A DNA stretch of 64,000 nt from Malaya genurostris (GCF_030247185.1 NC_080571.1:40393502-40457501), one strand, 5' to 3'. Counted from the first letter of the stretch, positions 23,488 to 35,735 are shown. The notes: generated from the letters alone by a model not told the origin. A program made the numbers and translations.

Positions 23488-26128
23488 TTATTTGAATATT
23501 TTAAATTGGAATGCTCGATCTTTGAAATCGAGTGAAGATGAATTTTATAATTTTCTCAAAGTTCACAAAATTCATATTGCCATTGTGACAGAAACTTTTC
23601 TTAAACCAAATGTAAAATTGAAAAGTAATCCACATTATGTGGTTCATCGATTTGACAGGTTTACTGGAATTGGTGGTGGAGTTGCCATTTTTGTCCAACG
23701 GCAAATTAAACATCGAATTTTACCTTCTTTCAATACTAAAGTTATTGAAAGCTTGGGAATCGAAGTTGAAACCATTCATGGAATTTATTTCATCGCTGGA
23801 GCATATTTGCCATTCCAATGCACCGGCGAACAATTAAATTTCTTTAAAGGCGATTTGCAAAAACTTACAAGATATCGATCGAAATTTTTCGTAATAGGGG
23901 ACTTAAATGCTAAGCATGTCCAGTGGAATTGTAGGCAAAATAACAGTAATGGTAAAATACTTCATAATCAACTCTCAGCTGGTTACTTTACAGTTCTTCA
24001 TCCCAGTAATCCTACTTGTTTCTCTTCCGTGAAAAACCCGTCTACAATTGATCTGGTTCTAACAGATCAAAGTCACATTTGTAGTGAACCGATTACTCAT
24101 GCTGATTTTGACTCAGATCATCTTCCTGTAACATTCAGACTTTCCAACGAAGCTATAATTAATCCAATTAGTTCTATTTTCAACTATCATAGAGCAAATT
24201 GGTTGGATTACAGATCTCACATTGAAAATCATGTGGATCATGAAACTATTTTAGAAAATTCTGCGGATATCGACACAGCAATTGATAATTTGAATCATTA
24301 TATTATCGAAGCTAGAAATCTTTCAGTTCCCAAAGCTCAAACTAAATTAAATTCTCCTATCATCGATGACAATCTTCAACTGCTCATTCGGTTGAAGAAT
24401 GTTCGTCGACGACAATATCAACGTTCTCGTGATCCTGCTATGAAAAACATAGTTAAGGATTTACAAAAAGAAATTAAACATAGATTTACTCTTTTGCGAA
24501 ATGAAAATTTCGCTAAAGAAGTTGAACAAATTAAACCATATTCTAAACCTTTCTGGAAACTTTCTAAGGTTCTTAAGAAACCTCAGAAACCTATTCCTGC
24601 TCTCAAGGAAGGAAATCAAATACTTCTTACAAATGGCGAAAAAGCTCAAAAACTTGCTCAGCAGTTCGAGAGTGTCCACAATTTTAATTTGAACGTTGTG
24701 AGTCCTATTGAAAATGAAGTCTCACTGAAATATGATCATATTTCAACCCAAGTGTTATCACACGATGACATTATTGAGACGAATTTTGATGAAATTAAAT
24801 CAATTATTAGAAAACTTAAAAACATGAAGGCTCCTGGTAATGATGGAATTTTTAATATTCTTATTAAAAATCTTCCCGATGTTGCCTTGAGACTCCTGGT
24901 TAAAATTTTCAACAAGTGTTTTTCATTAGCTTACTTCCCAAAAAGATGGAAAAACGCTAAAGTAATTCCTATCCTAAAACCTGATAAAAACCCAGCAGAA
25001 ACATCAAGTTATCGCCCAATTAGCTTACTTTCTTCTATCAGTAAACTTTTTGAAAAAATTATCTTGTTAAGAATGATGACTCATATAAATGAGAATTCAA
25101 TTTTTTTACCAGAGCAGTTTGGATTTCGTCATGAACATTCAACTACTCATCAACTTGTCAGAGTAACGAACATGATAAAATCAAATAAATCTTCTGGGTT
25201 ATCCACTGGAGTTGCTCTTCTAGACATAGAAAAAGCATTCGACAGTGTTTGGCACAAAGGTTTAATAGCAAAAATGTCTGATTTCCAGTTTCCTATTTAT
25301 TTGATCAAAATGATTCAAAATTATTTAACTGATCGTACTCTTCAGGTTAGCTATCAGAATTGTAAATCTGAATTGCTACCCGTACGAGCCGGTGTTCCGC
25401 AGGGTTCGAGTGTAGCTCCAATCTTGTATAATATTTTCACTTCTGATCTTCCAAATCTACCCGTTGGTTGTCAGAAATCGCTATTCTGTGACGACACAAG
25501 TCTGTTAGCCACAGGTAGAAATCTAAGAGTGATCTGCAGTCGCCTACAAAGAAGTTTAAATATTTTCAGTGATTATCTGTCAAAATGGAAAATTAAACCA
25601 AATGCAGCAAAAACGCAATTAATTATCTTTCCTCACAAGCCAAGAGCTTCTTTTCTTAAACCAAACAATAATCACATTCTCAAATTGAATGGCTTGGAAT
25701 TGACATGGTCTGATCAAGCTAAATACTTAGGTTTAACGTATGACAAAAAACTCACTTTCAAGGATCACATTGAAGGAATCCAGGCAAAGTGTAATAAATA
25801 TATTAAATGTTTATATCCTCTTATAAACAGAAATTCTAAGCTCTGTCTAAAAAACAAATTGTTAATTTATAAACAAATTTTCAGACCAGCCATGCTTTAT
25901 GCGGTACCAATTTGGTCAAGCTGTTGTTCCACCAGGAAGAAAACGCTTCAAAGGATTCAGAATAAAATTCTGAAAATGATTCTGAAGCGTCCTCCCTGGT
26001 TTAGTACAAATGAGTTACACAGACTCACAAATATAGAACCATTAGATGTAATGTCACATAATATTATAAGCAAATTCCGACAAAAATCGATGCAATCTTC
26101 AATTGAATCGATTCGCTCTCTGTATTAG
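23474..26128 (+). CDS. Retrotransposon ORF2, endonuclease-reverse transcriptase
   Basis: About 884 residues. The first true ATG is at 23477, overlapping the ORF1 stop (ATGTTAAATAA). The N-terminal APE-type endonuclease shows NWNARSL, TETFLK, GDLNAKHVQWN and DSDHLPV. The reverse transcriptase shows KAPGNDG, YRPISLLSSISKLFEK, ALLDIEKAFDSVWH, AGVPQGSSVAPILYN and the catalytic box FCDDTSLLA (Cys in place of the common Ala). No RNase H domain, as expected for Jockey. The frame is open throughout and the length is normal. It nicks target DNA and copies the RNA into it. All listed catalytic motifs are intact. Confidence 0.95.
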   Translation: MMLNNYLNILNWNARSLKSSEDEFYNFLKVHKIHIAIVTETFLKPNVKLKSNPHYVVHRFDRFTGIGGGVAIFVQRQIKHRILPSFNTKVIESLGIEVETIHGIYFIAGAYLPFQCTGEQLNFFKGDLQKLTRYRSKFFVIGDLNAKHVQWNCRQNNSNGKILHNQLSAGYFTVLHPSNPTCFSSVKNPSTIDLVLTDQSHICSEPITHADFDSDHLPVTFRLSNEAIINPISSIFNYHRANWLDYRSHIENHVDHETILENSADIDTAIDNLNHYIIEARNLSVPKAQTKLNSPIIDDNLQLLIRLKNVRRRQYQRSRDPAMKNIVKDLQKEIKHRFTLLRNENFAKEVEQIKPYSKPFWKLSKVLKKPQKPIPALKEGNQILLTNGEKAQKLAQQFESVHNFNLNVVSPIENEVSLKYDHISTQVLSHDDIIETNFDEIKSIIRKLKNMKAPGNDGIFNILIKNLPDVALRLLVKIFNKCFSLAYFPKRWKNAKVIPILKPDKNPAETSSYRPISLLSSISKLFEKIILLRMMTHINENSIFLPEQFGFRHEHSTTHQLVRVTNMIKSNKSSGLSTGVALLDIEKAFDSVWHKGLIAKMSDFQFPIYLIKMIQNYLTDRTLQVSYQNCKSELLPVRAGVPQGSSVAPILYNIFTSDLPNLPVGCQKSLFCDDTSLLATGRNLRVICSRLQRSLNIFSDYLSKWKIKPNAAKTQLIIFPHKPRASFLKPNNNHILKLNGLELTWSDQAKYLGLTYDKKLTFKDHIEGIQAKCNKYIKCLYPLINRNSKLCLKNKLLIYKQIFRPAMLYAVPIWSSCCSTRKKTLQRIQNKILKMILKRPPWFSTNELHRLTNIEPLDVMSHNIISKFRQKSMQSSIESIRSLY

Positions 26129-26346
26129 TTAGTAAGTTAGTATATAAGTTCCTTTTCCCCATTACACAATACAAGTAGGTTTAGAATTTTCCCTACACAA
26201 AAATCTCAGAATTGCGGAAGCAAATGATGTCTTCATGGTAATAACCAAATCATATATATATATAACAGGGCTGAAAAGTCACCACTTGTGGCTGAACACC
26301 CAATTTAAATCTTAATAATTTAATTTTAACTCATATTCCAATAAAT

Positions 26347-26403
<57 letters not shown>

Positions 26404-26416
26404 CTATAAAAAAAGG
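26129..26416 (+). other. Retrotransposon 3' UTR and poly-A tail
   Basis: About 225 bases of AT-rich 3' UTR with a short TA repeat (ATATATATATA) and an uninterrupted A run of 46 bases (26355-26400), followed by GTTCTATAAAAAAAGG and the target duplication. The long unbroken A run suggests recent insertion. Confidence 0.85.
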
Positions 26417-26434
26417 AAATTAACTTCAAGTTCT

Positions 26435-29400
26435 TGATGAAAAATAGTTAATTGAACACCAGAATATGATTTTAAGGATTAAAAGCAAGCAATAATAGAA
26501 ATCCTTCTCCTAAATGAATTCGTTCTCGAGATATTCAGACATGAAACTGAAAAAAACTTAAAATTGTGCCGTTTTTCATTAAATCTATGTAATTCAAACA
26601 CTATCTACTGCTCAGAAAAACTACTGGTGTCCAAAAAGATGACACAAACCTCCATATAATTGATGTCACTTCCCGATCAACAAGAGAGAACAAAATTGTA
26701 TCTGGGGTTGTTTCTATCTAAGCTAGTCATAATCTTGGCCTCGTTAATAGTTAAAATAACAAAAATTATTACTCAATTTACCTTGATATGTAAATATCAA
26801 TATTATATCTAAATTTGTTACAAATTTAGTACGAATTATAAGCCTTTTTTGGGGGGGAAAGGCTTTACCGTGCAATTCTAAAATTAGATTTCACGAAGTG
26901 AGATGAAATTGCATACCTTTAGGCGATTTGATTTGCCATAAAAAAAAGTCATGCACGGTTAAGCGACTGGTTCCGAACCGGGAAGTTTTGAGTTGCCACC
27001 ATACGCTACGATTGTATCGGGGCATGAAAACCAACTGATGTTGGAAGGATATATTGGCATCATATAATAACTAGTGTAAGTCCATATTGATACAAAAATA
27101 ATCTATCGCTCTTCTCGCTCCCTCTTTCGTATTTCCATTCCAACCGGCATATGAATGACAAAGGGGCTATTTTAGAACAATGAGCAAGCTTTCTTTTGGT
27201 ACTAAAGAAAAGTTGTGAATGAACGGAAATGACTAAATTCAGTGAAACAAAACTACCTTATAGAATCTGAGGAAATTAATTAATAAATGATAGTTTTCCA
27301 GCTTTTTCTTCTTTGTGCCAAGCGGGCCTACTTTCCAGTAACATTCGATTCAGTTCGCTCGTTCAGTTGAAGTAGTGAATTTTCTGTCGGTGAGTGTGTG
27401 TGTCGTATGTGTATGTGTATATTGGCGGGCATATTTGATTAAAATGTGCACATTTTTTTGCGGAGATGGCTGAATCGATTTTCGTAAATTTAGATTAGAA
27501 TAAAAATTCGTTTGAAAGACAGTGAAAAATCAGAAGAAGTATATATAACATCGATTCGAACAGCAAGTTTTTATGATTGATCATCAACCAATTGCCTAGT
27601 CACATTAGTTTGCGATATCCGCAGCCAGAAGCCCAGCAAGTAATGTTCAAAAATCATCAAAATTTAACGTTCATTCTGGTTTGATTGTGAAATATCTACT
27701 TAGATGAATTCAAATGATTCAAATGGAAAATCTCATAATGCGGGCCGGTTGCTTTAAATTCTAATTGCAAATTTCGAATCCCAGCTCGTGGTTCCAAATT
27801 GGAAGTAATCAAATTACTATGAAATGATTCTATCATAAATTTATCAGATATGGATAGATTGAACGTTTCAAATCGAAGGTATTATGGTGCGATAAATCGT
27901 TTTTGTCTGATTCATGATTCAGGCCCGTACCCAGGATTTCTTTTCGGGAGGGGCCCAATAATTCAAAATAATTTTACCGAAGATTGCTTATGTACCTAAT
28001 TCTCGGTGTGCCTTTTACGGGTGTTGAACTTTAAACTTTTCCATTTGAACTGATATTGCATTACATTTCATTGCGTTTACTGTCTTGTAATTTGTGTAAC
28101 ACATGTCTGAGACCTTCTAAATAATTATATATCTGTTTTTGATTTAGGGAGGGGCCAGGGGCTGAGTTTAGATTTTGGTTTTGAGCCCAGTTTAGATTTT
28201 GTTTTTCGTTTATTGCAGCGTCACTTTTGAAGACGTTTTGAAATTTTTGACACTTATCACTCTGTGTTTTCGGAAACAAAAATCGGTCACCGATAATCCA
28301 CTTTTTCCAATATTTTTAGTCGAGTTTTAAAGTTTTTGCCTTACCTTTCTTTGTTCGTAAGAGAAAAAGGGAAAAATCACCTTGAAGAATATTTATTTTC
28401 AATTTTAAATTAATATTTGAATAAAAACTTTACACAATTTAAGTATTAATTACTTAGGAACGTTCTCACATTTAAAATTTAGGCCGTCATTTTGAAATCA
28501 AATATCAAATTATCTTCAGGGATGTGAAATTGGAAATGTTTGTTACTGCTGTTTATTGAAGTTGAAAGTCAAAAACATGTTCGACAAAAGTGTTTGAGCT
28601 CTCTTTTTCTCAATTCTCTAGTATAGTTTTATCTGAAATATAACGGCCCTTAATATAATATCTGGACTTGTTATAATCTTAATAAAATCTGAATGTTTGC
28701 TTCTGATTTGGAATCTTATTTATAACATAATGAGATATAAATATCAGGATCATATATAATTTTGATAGAATCCTGTTATGCTCTGTTGATCGGGTTGAGC
28801 TTATTTGTTTTGAACTTTTCATTTGATAATTTAATTGTAGCATTGTTCCGAAGCATGGGTTTCTAAAAGTAAAGATAATTTTAAAGCTGTGGAATAATGT
28901 ATTTCGAAGGCGAGTCTAGAGTAATAATAAATAACTGTTACTTCACACAAGGTAATTATGGATCGTTCAATCGATTTCTTAATAAGTACCTAATTTTATA
29001 GTGTTTTCAAGTTGGTTTTCGGATAAAATGACATCAGCGTGATCTTATCAAATCGCAAAAGAGTAATAGCGTTGGGGGAAAAAAGGGAAGAAATTATAAT
29101 AGATCAAAATCGTGCACGCTTACCCTCCCATTTTCACCGGTCCGAATCCCAATATATTTTGAAAAATTTTCCTTTTCCACATCGGAATTTCGGATCGGTC
29201 TCAATAGCAGAACGATCACCGCCTTTACCACGCTCGAACGGCGGCATGCTTTCTTTGTACTGTCAGGGACACTTATTTATTTCTATTAAACGCGATGAAT
29301 TATGACTGTTTTTCCCTCGGTTCGCGGGCCCGTTTTACCCGGCGGCGACCGATGCAGAAACAAAGAATCGAAACGACCACAACCGTGCCGTGCCGTACCG

Positions 29401-29671
29401 TGCCGGAATGAGGATGGATCCCATGCCGGTTAATGGCGGATTGAGACAAATTTTATGGAAATAGTTTTCGTCAATCTACCGCAGCCACTAGGCGTGACCG
29501 CCGCCGTAGTGTGAAACGGATTACCACACTTCATTCGCTGCGATGCTGTGGCAACATGTGTCGCAACTTATCCGTATTGTTAGAAACAGTGCAAGAATGA
29601 GTCGCGCGAGATCGAACACGTTGCAAAGGGATCAGGAAAATATTTGGGATCCATATTGTGTGAAATCTTAC
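26435..29671. other. Unassigned intronic sequence with a repeat R fragment
   Basis: No gene recognised. About 27390-27560 carries a TG-rich tract followed by GGAGATGGCTGAATCGATTTT and TAGATTAGAATAAAA, a fragment of repeat family R. A CCCGTACCCAGGATTTCTTT phrase near 27925 resembles one near 16535. Near 29310-29420 the composition becomes GC-richer before exon 5 (gene direction reversed). Confidence 0.5.
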
Positions 29672-29907
29672 CTGATTCCGTTTCTCCTTCAGCATATTGT
29701 AGTACGCATTATCGGCAATCGCAAAGATATGCGGCGGTAGAATCGGGCCGATTCGCTGATTCTGGTACAACCGCACATACTTGGGATTGTAGATCGGATG
29801 GAACTTGAACGGGTTGACAGCTATCAGGATACTCCCGACGTATGTGTAGATATGACCGGCATCGAAGCGCTGGCGCAGGTTCTCCAGTAGTGTCGATTCA
29901 TTGAGGT
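29672..29907 (-). CDS. Myo9: Myosin IX, coding exon 5 (motor N-terminus)
   Basis: The exon is 236 bases with acceptor aatgcag and donor gtaaga. It encodes residues 164-242: DLNESTLLENLRQRF, then YTYVGSILIAVNPF, then YNPKYVRLYQNQ and the IFAIADNAYYNML helix, ending KEKRNQ. These are standard first motor elements, very close to vertebrate MYO9. The intron that follows is about 23 kb and interrupts the motor just before the P-loop. Confidence 0.95.
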
Positions 29908-30003
29908 CTGCATTAGAGACGTAGACGAAAAACAAAAAAAAACGGAATGTATATAACGAATCGTTTTTTTTTTTTTTGAAAAGGGATTTCGTATCAAACT
30001 TAC

Positions 30004-30140
30004 CTGGCAATTGGCACAAATCAGGATATTCTCTATTGTCTTTCTGACATAAAAATGGTATAAAGTCTCTTAGTATCTGTGGATCCAGTCCGTAATTATC
30101 TAGCCAAGGAACATCGCTTTGTCTTTCGCGCAAATAAAAC
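30004..30140 (-). CDS. Myo9: Myosin IX, coding exon 4 (linker into motor)
   Basis: The exon is 137 bases with acceptor ctttcag and donor gtaagt. Its first base completes the Arg codon from exon 3, giving RFYLRERQSD, which matches the YRFLLRE stretch after the RA domain in vertebrate class IX. It runs through residues 118-163 to YPDLCQLP, the segment before the motor core. Only about 96 bases of intron separate it from exon 5. Confidence 0.92.
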
Positions 30141-30544
30141 CTGAAAGCAGAAAGGATAAACGGACAGTTAATTTTGATGCAGGTTGTAATTAAACGTGAG
30201 CTTTGCTACCACAACACAAGTAATAAACTTCTGATCACGATCAAAGAATGTTGCATGCGAAGAAGCACTTCACACCACATGCGGTGCGAATCAAACCTTT
30301 CATCTGGGCGTCAAATTCGATTTGATAAACAAGCCAAATTTAGCCGGCTTCGCTATTTCCGGCGACTGTACGAAAAGCTAGGGTGGTTCCGGTTCATTTC
30401 ATAAAAAATTCGCCTCTCTTGCGTAAATGTAGAACCTTGCAACCGGAATGCAGGGAGTCAATTTAAAAATTTAACAATATCAATCAGTTACCATTTGAAA
30501 AAGATAAATGGAAATAGAAATAATACATCACTCAATAAAAAGTG

Positions 30545-31375
30545 TGACTGCCGCACAGATGGCGTTACCTTTGCCAAATCCATATGACGTTTATAAAGTA
30601 CCAACTTTCAAAAGACTATGTGTGAAATTTCATGACATTTCGATTAGTTAGAAAAAAGTGACAACTATTTAAATGAAGCTACATTTGTCACTTTCGAAAC
30701 AATGGATTCCAAACAATTTCTTGTGTTAATTAATCATTGTTTCTGTACGAAAAAAAAAACATACCCTACAGGCTCTGGAATTACTTCAAAAGTGTTACAC
30801 GTACTCTGCTCCATTGAAAAAAAAACTATTAGTTATTGGTTTGCTGAATTCAAACGTGGTCGTATTGACACCGAGGATGGCTAACGTTCTGATCGTCCAA
30901 TGGAAGAGGTCACTCCAGAAAACATAAAAAAGTGGGAACCGTGTTTACTCAAAAACGTGTTCATGATATAGAACTGTGTTTGTCCATATTTACAAACAAT
31001 ACATCAGATTTTTTTGCGTCGATATGTGACAATGGATGAAACATGGATCTATCATTTCAATTCGGAATCATACGGACGGTGAACCGCGTACGAAAGATCC
31101 AAAGGAAACACAGTCAGCTGGGAAGGTTATGGCTTCAGTATTCTGGGATGCACGTGAACGGCTGGATTTGTGGGCAAACAATTCATGAATTTTACACCAC
31201 GATAACGCGCCGTCGCATTCTAGCATGATTGTGACTGAATTTTTGGCCAAACGCGAATCGAAAGACATTGCTCAGCCACCGTATTCGCCAGATTTGGCCA
31301 CCTGTGGCTTTTTCCTATTTCCAAAACTAAAATATTTACTCCGGGTGACTCGATCGCGGATAAAGAAATGTACTA
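30545..31375 (+). pseudogene. Mariner transposase relic
   Basis: ATG at 30702 starts MDSKQFLVLINHCF, the usual start of a mariner transposase. It then reads KTISYWFAEFKRGRIDTEDG with a frame change after it, TMDETWIYHF (first catalytic Asp), and PPYSPDLAT-like CQIWPPVAFS in a shifted frame near 31280-31320. Several stops and at least two frameshifts are present and a large part of the linker between the helix-turn-helix and the catalytic domain is missing. Clear inverted repeats were not found, so the outer limits are approximate. Confidence 0.7.
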
Positions 31376-31589
31376 AAATCTAAAAAATATTTTTTTCTGG
31401 TTTAGTCCGCGTCAATTTTGATCATAAGGTATAAATTAACACGACATGAGAATGCATCTAAATGAAAGTCAGCTTGACTAAATCCTTATGTTTTCAGTCT
31501 ATATCTAAATCTTAAAGTTTACAAAAATTCGTCAACTGTTGTCCACATGAGTCAATGCCAAAAAAATAAAATTCTGAGGCGAAGTATAA

Positions 31590-32860
31590 ATAAAAGTTAG
31601 ATTCAAAGCTCAAACCCATCCAAATCGGAATGTTTATTTATTCGGTAATTCCGAAACTACAAGTCAGATTAGTAATTTTGCATGAAACCAAAAGACCAGC
31701 ACTTTAAATACGTGTTTTTTTTCAATTTTAATACGTGTGTGGCAATCGATTAAGCATTCTATACATGTCGAAGTGAGTTCCGTTTTGGAATTTTTGATTA
31801 TTATTTCCGCTAATTTCGGAACCTAGTATATCCGAAAATGATCATCAACTAACACGGACAACAAATTTGGATAGATTTGACCTCAATTTAAAAGATTTTT
31901 GAATCTTCATTTTTTATTACAGATTGAAAATTTGAAAACTTATCACTCTGTAATTCCAGAACCGGAAGGATTTGGAAAAAATTAGAATTTTTTTTATGGC
32001 ACAATAATCTGAATCTGAATTTTAGTTTATAAAATTCGGATTTATCGTCTCTGAGAAAACGAAGAGTGCTTTATTTTGGAGTCTTTCTCCACTATTTCCG
32101 GTACTTCCGAAAACCGCTCTGCCCGAAGTCCGTAAAAATTTAACAGTTACAAGTAATCGGTCGTCGATTACTAAAATCTACAAACCAGAGAAATTTATCA
32201 CCCAATTTGATGGAATTCGCTATTTGTCACATGATCATTTTGGAAAAGTCTGTTTCAATTCATATAACGGTGTGATGATCTGTCGTGTTACTCATATTTT
32301 CATAAATATTAATAAAGGGTTCTTAAAAAAACTTGAAAAATTAAGTTTTTGACCAAATTTTCAATACTTCCGGAACCGGAAACTGGAAATCGATAGGTAC
32401 GTTTGGCCAGCTGTTAGCATAAACTACGATTTGAAACAGTTTGAAGCAAAATTTGGAAGTTTTCCGATTTTTGAATCGTCGCTCTAATTGACGGTATGAG
32501 ATTTTAAGCGTGCATTTTACTTCACTCTTTAATTCCGGTACCGAAAGTCGAATCCGGATGAAATTTAATAGATATGAGACCTTGGAACCTTTCATTTTAG
32601 CCTAACCTTGTGAAGATCGGGTTTGCTATTTCTGAGAAAATGAAGTGAGTTCCGAAAACTGGGAATTGATATATCAGGAAACAATGTTTTTGATCATTAA
32701 CTAAAAAAATATTCTATATGAGAAAGTCACAATTAGTTTTGAAATCGACATTTTTACACCAATTATCCTATATCTCCAGAACCGAAAGAAACTTTTCATG
32801 CGATCTTAAGACCTTTCATTTGATTCTAAGTTAGTAAAAATCAGTTATTTGCTAAACACA
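31590..32860. repeat. Repeat family R, copy 5, module cluster
   Basis: A run of modules in mixed states of decay: TCCGAAACTACAAG, CCAGAACCGGAAGG, CTTCCGGAACCGGAAAC, GTACCGAAAGTCGAATCCGG, CCAGAACCGAAAG and ATTTCTGAGAAAATGAAG, spaced 100-200 bases. This is the internal modular part of family R in reverse orientation. No coding content. Confidence 0.6.
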
Positions 32861-33489
32861 TACAGACAGGGAGAGAGTTGTTTGCTGACGCTCCTGGCCT
32901 TCGCCCACAAGTCGGTTATCATAGTGATCACCTTTCAACATGAGAAAAACAAAAAGACTTTTGAGCACCTGAAATGTGAGAATTAAACAAAATATTTGAA
33001 AAAACTCTGATTTTTCAAGCGCTGTGTTCCTGTGGATTGCAATCTCAAGTATAACCCAGAAATTACTTGGCAAGTGCCTCGACAAAGGTTTATTATCATC
33101 GTTAGAAAAATATTCATTTTGATCAATGCTAACTACCAAACTGAGCCACGATGCTAATGTTTCCAAGGAATGCAAAATTCAACAATTTATTCAAATCTTT
33201 CTTACTGTACAATTATAATAAACAAAACCTGTGCCAAGTGCCAACAGTTCTAGATCAAAGAATAGAGGGAAAAATGTGCGCCAATGACATGAGTTTTAAT
33301 AATTTATTATGAAATTGTGCTGATTCTTAAAACTCCTTTTATGGGAAAGAAATAGTTCGAGTTTAAAACATCAAAATGTTCTGTGTACGTCCAGATTTAT
33401 GTGTGAACGATCTTCATTCTTTAACGAAAAAGACTACAGCAAGGATACTTTTTCTCTTCCACAAATATCACATCTGTCTACGTTTATTT
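32861..33489. other. Unassigned intronic sequence
   Basis: No recognised gene, RNA or repeat. The open frame at 32852-33175 (minus) has no known domain. Confidence 0.4.
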
Positions 33490-33625
33490 GTTCTGCCGGA
33501 TTGGCGGTGCAATGCATAAGGCACTGGTCTTACAAGACAGTTGTATGTTCGAACCCTGACCTGGAAGGAGTCTAACCGTCAGTAGCGTATCGTAGCACCA
33601 CCCAGTTCGAAGTTTAATTAAACAC
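33490..33625 (+). mobile_element. tRNA-like SINE, second family
   Basis: Starts GCCGGATTGGCGGTGCAATG with an A-box-like part, followed by an anticodon-like arm CTGGTCTTACAAGACAG and a B-box-like GTTCGAACCC, then CCTGGAAGGAG and GTAGCACCACCCAG. The anticodon position reads TAC. The layout suggests descent from a tRNA, but the acceptor stem does not pair, so it is a SINE and not a working tRNA gene. Confidence 0.65.
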
Positions 33626-34603
33626 AGGGTTAAAGAAATTTATGAATTTTTATGCAATTTTTATTTTGTATCAGGAGCAATTTTATCACAAAGATATCAT
33701 TCCATACACTGGATTGTAATTATTCTATCTTTTGAAAACGTAATCCTTGCAAGTATTCTATACATTAAGAATCGTCTGCGGACTCCGCCGTAAAGAATGA
33801 TCGAGTTTCGTACCGCAATGTACTCGACTGTGCTACCAGAAACATAATTTTGATGGAATTCTGTTACGATATTCTACCTAGTAGGTGTTCTCTTGAGCTA
33901 TAAAGTAAATAAAAAATTTCTCAATAAGGAGATGCACAGGTTCGAGAAATTTATTTAACGACGGACAACTGGAACAGCCGATGACGAAATTTTATAGATG
34001 TGCTCAAGCAAAACAAATGATGAAAGGTTCGGTTTAACGGGGTTTTTTTCCGCTACTGAACGTTACCACAACAGGAAAAAAATAAACGAAAAGATTGAAC
34101 CCATAGAAAAGCTTTCGATATAATTAGATGATTGCGAAACATTTGTCCGTGTGATGAGACAGTCGGTGAGCTAAATATACACTTTTAATGTTCCGACTTT
34201 GAGGTGTGGAAAATGTAAAAGGTGAAAAGGTCAGTTTTATGGTTTTTCGTTAAGACATACTGAATTACTACGCCGAAGAACGTTCGGTGGGTCTGAACGT
34301 TTGTTGACGTAAGTTTTAAATTTTTTAGGGAAATATTAGTCGCATATTATTGTTGAAAGTGGTCAATCATTGATTGGACGTTCAAATTTTATCCATATAT
34401 CGATGTACTTATGGAAGTGCAAATATAAGCGGATTTATAGTTTTATTTGTGTTCATAGTGTTTAAAAATCCGTTGGGCAGAATCATTCAGATCTAATCTC
34501 TAGCCATCAGGGTTACAGTTTGGTCCATAAGGAAGGAGACGTGAATGACTCGAAAATAATGATTGTATTATTTACAGTGAAACATATATAAAACTCTATT
34601 GCC
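33626..34603. other. Unassigned intronic sequence
   Basis: AT-rich, no gene or repeat recognised. Confidence 0.4.
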
Positions 34604-34818
34604 GGTATCATGTTAAAAATTCATGAAAATCATGAAACATGTCTTCTCATGGGATCAAGCCTATTATTCATAATGTGTTGAGCAAAATGATTTATATTAT
34701 GAAAAATTTCATGGGAGAAGAGTTATTGTTTATGATATGAATAATTTTGCTCATGAACAAGAGGCATGATCTCGTGAGAAAAATTATATTATTATTTCAA
34801 GATTTTTTTTCATGGTTC
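34604..34818. repeat. Diverged relative of the 7503-7691 MITE
   Basis: Shares ATGAAAATCATGAAAC, TGTCTTCTC, GATCAAGCCTATTATT, and AGCAAAATGATTTA-like phrases with 7503-7691 in the same order. The inverted ends are weak (GGTATCATG and CATGGTTCC). Confidence 0.5.
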
Positions 34819-34984
34819 CAACATCAGGAAATCTACAGATGGAGTTGATTTCTCTCATCCTGATATTGGATGAATCGAGTTTTAAATATAAGACTTGAGT
34901 CGGTAAAACTGGACAAAAAGTTCCCCGAAGAATCGAAAACGAAACGTAAAAAATATAAAAAATTGCACTTTATAGGATAAATAG

Positions 34985-35735
34985 CGATTATTCCGAAGTC
35001 TCTAACTTTTCTTCTGCTATCACTCATCATATGTTGGCCACTCTGCTCATTAATCTGAGTGTCTATTTTGTTCCACCATTCAGAGACAACATTTCTTAAT
35101 TAGGTGAAATTAATACAGCTGGATGGATTGATGTCGTTTTCGAAGAAATCCATACCTTGTCTCCATACAACTGTAGCATTTCTCAGCTGTATTGCCAGCT
35201 TACCAAATCGGGCCAAAAATTTACAGATTTATTCTGAGGGAATACTGATTCTACCTTGTAACGAAAACGTGTTTTATTTGTCCGCAGCTGCCAATACCTT
35301 GCCAGATTATATGCTATATTATGAATTTGAGCTTGCAAGATACGTCACTTTGACCAATGGCTTTGTCCGGGAAGCTACACATTAACCATCATGTATGTTT
35401 CGTCGTCAATGAGAATGCATCCTTCGTATTTCGTAGGAGTCCCATCGTACATCTTCTGGGTGCGTCTTTAAGGCGCTCAATATTATTTCAGTGTCCTCGT
35501 TCCAATTTTAGTATATGTCCAGCCGAAGCTAGGACATTTCAGTGTCCTGTTTGACTACTGCTGGTCATTCTGACGGTGCCTTGACTGGCACTGATTTTCT
35601 TGGCGATATCATAATACGAAAGCCTTGGGTTTGCCCTAATTGTTCTCAATATCTTCAAATGGAGCTGCCGGTTCTCAGTAGCACTACGTCCGATTTTAAC
35701 GAATTCATGAACGATTCTGCAGCCTAACCACATCA
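34985..35735 (-). pseudogene. DD37E-like transposase relic
   Basis: On the minus strand a helix-turn-helix segment reads LHLKILRTIRANPRLSYYDI, AKKISASQGTVR. In another frame GCILIDDETYM (first catalytic Asp) and LPGQ follow, then WQGIGSCGQIKHVFVTR, and finally EWWNKIDTQINEQ and MMSDSRRKVRDFG, which match the C-terminus of such transposases. The part with the second Asp and the Glu is missing. Multiple stops and frameshifts. Third distinct DD37E-type lineage in this window. Confidence 0.6.

Larger units (their letters stand above)
21701..26416 (+). mobile_element. Full-length Jockey-clade non-LTR retrotransposon
   Basis: It comprises a 5' UTR starting CAGTCGGTG, ORF1 (gag-like), ORF2 (endonuclease and reverse transcriptase), a short 3' UTR and a poly-A run (26355-26400). 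The sequence AAATTAACTTCAAGTTCT occurs just before position 21701 and again at 26417-26434, a perfect 18-base target-site duplication. About 16 A-rich bases (26401-26416) separate the long A run from the duplication. Both ORFs are uninterrupted, so this copy is young and may be able to move. It is close in design to mosquito Juan elements, but I cannot assign the exact family. Confidence 0.93.

Noticed and set aside
33490..33570. Possible tRNA-Val gene
   Set aside because: Anticodon-like and B-box-like parts exist, but the acceptor stem does not pair and the sequence continues as a SINE body.
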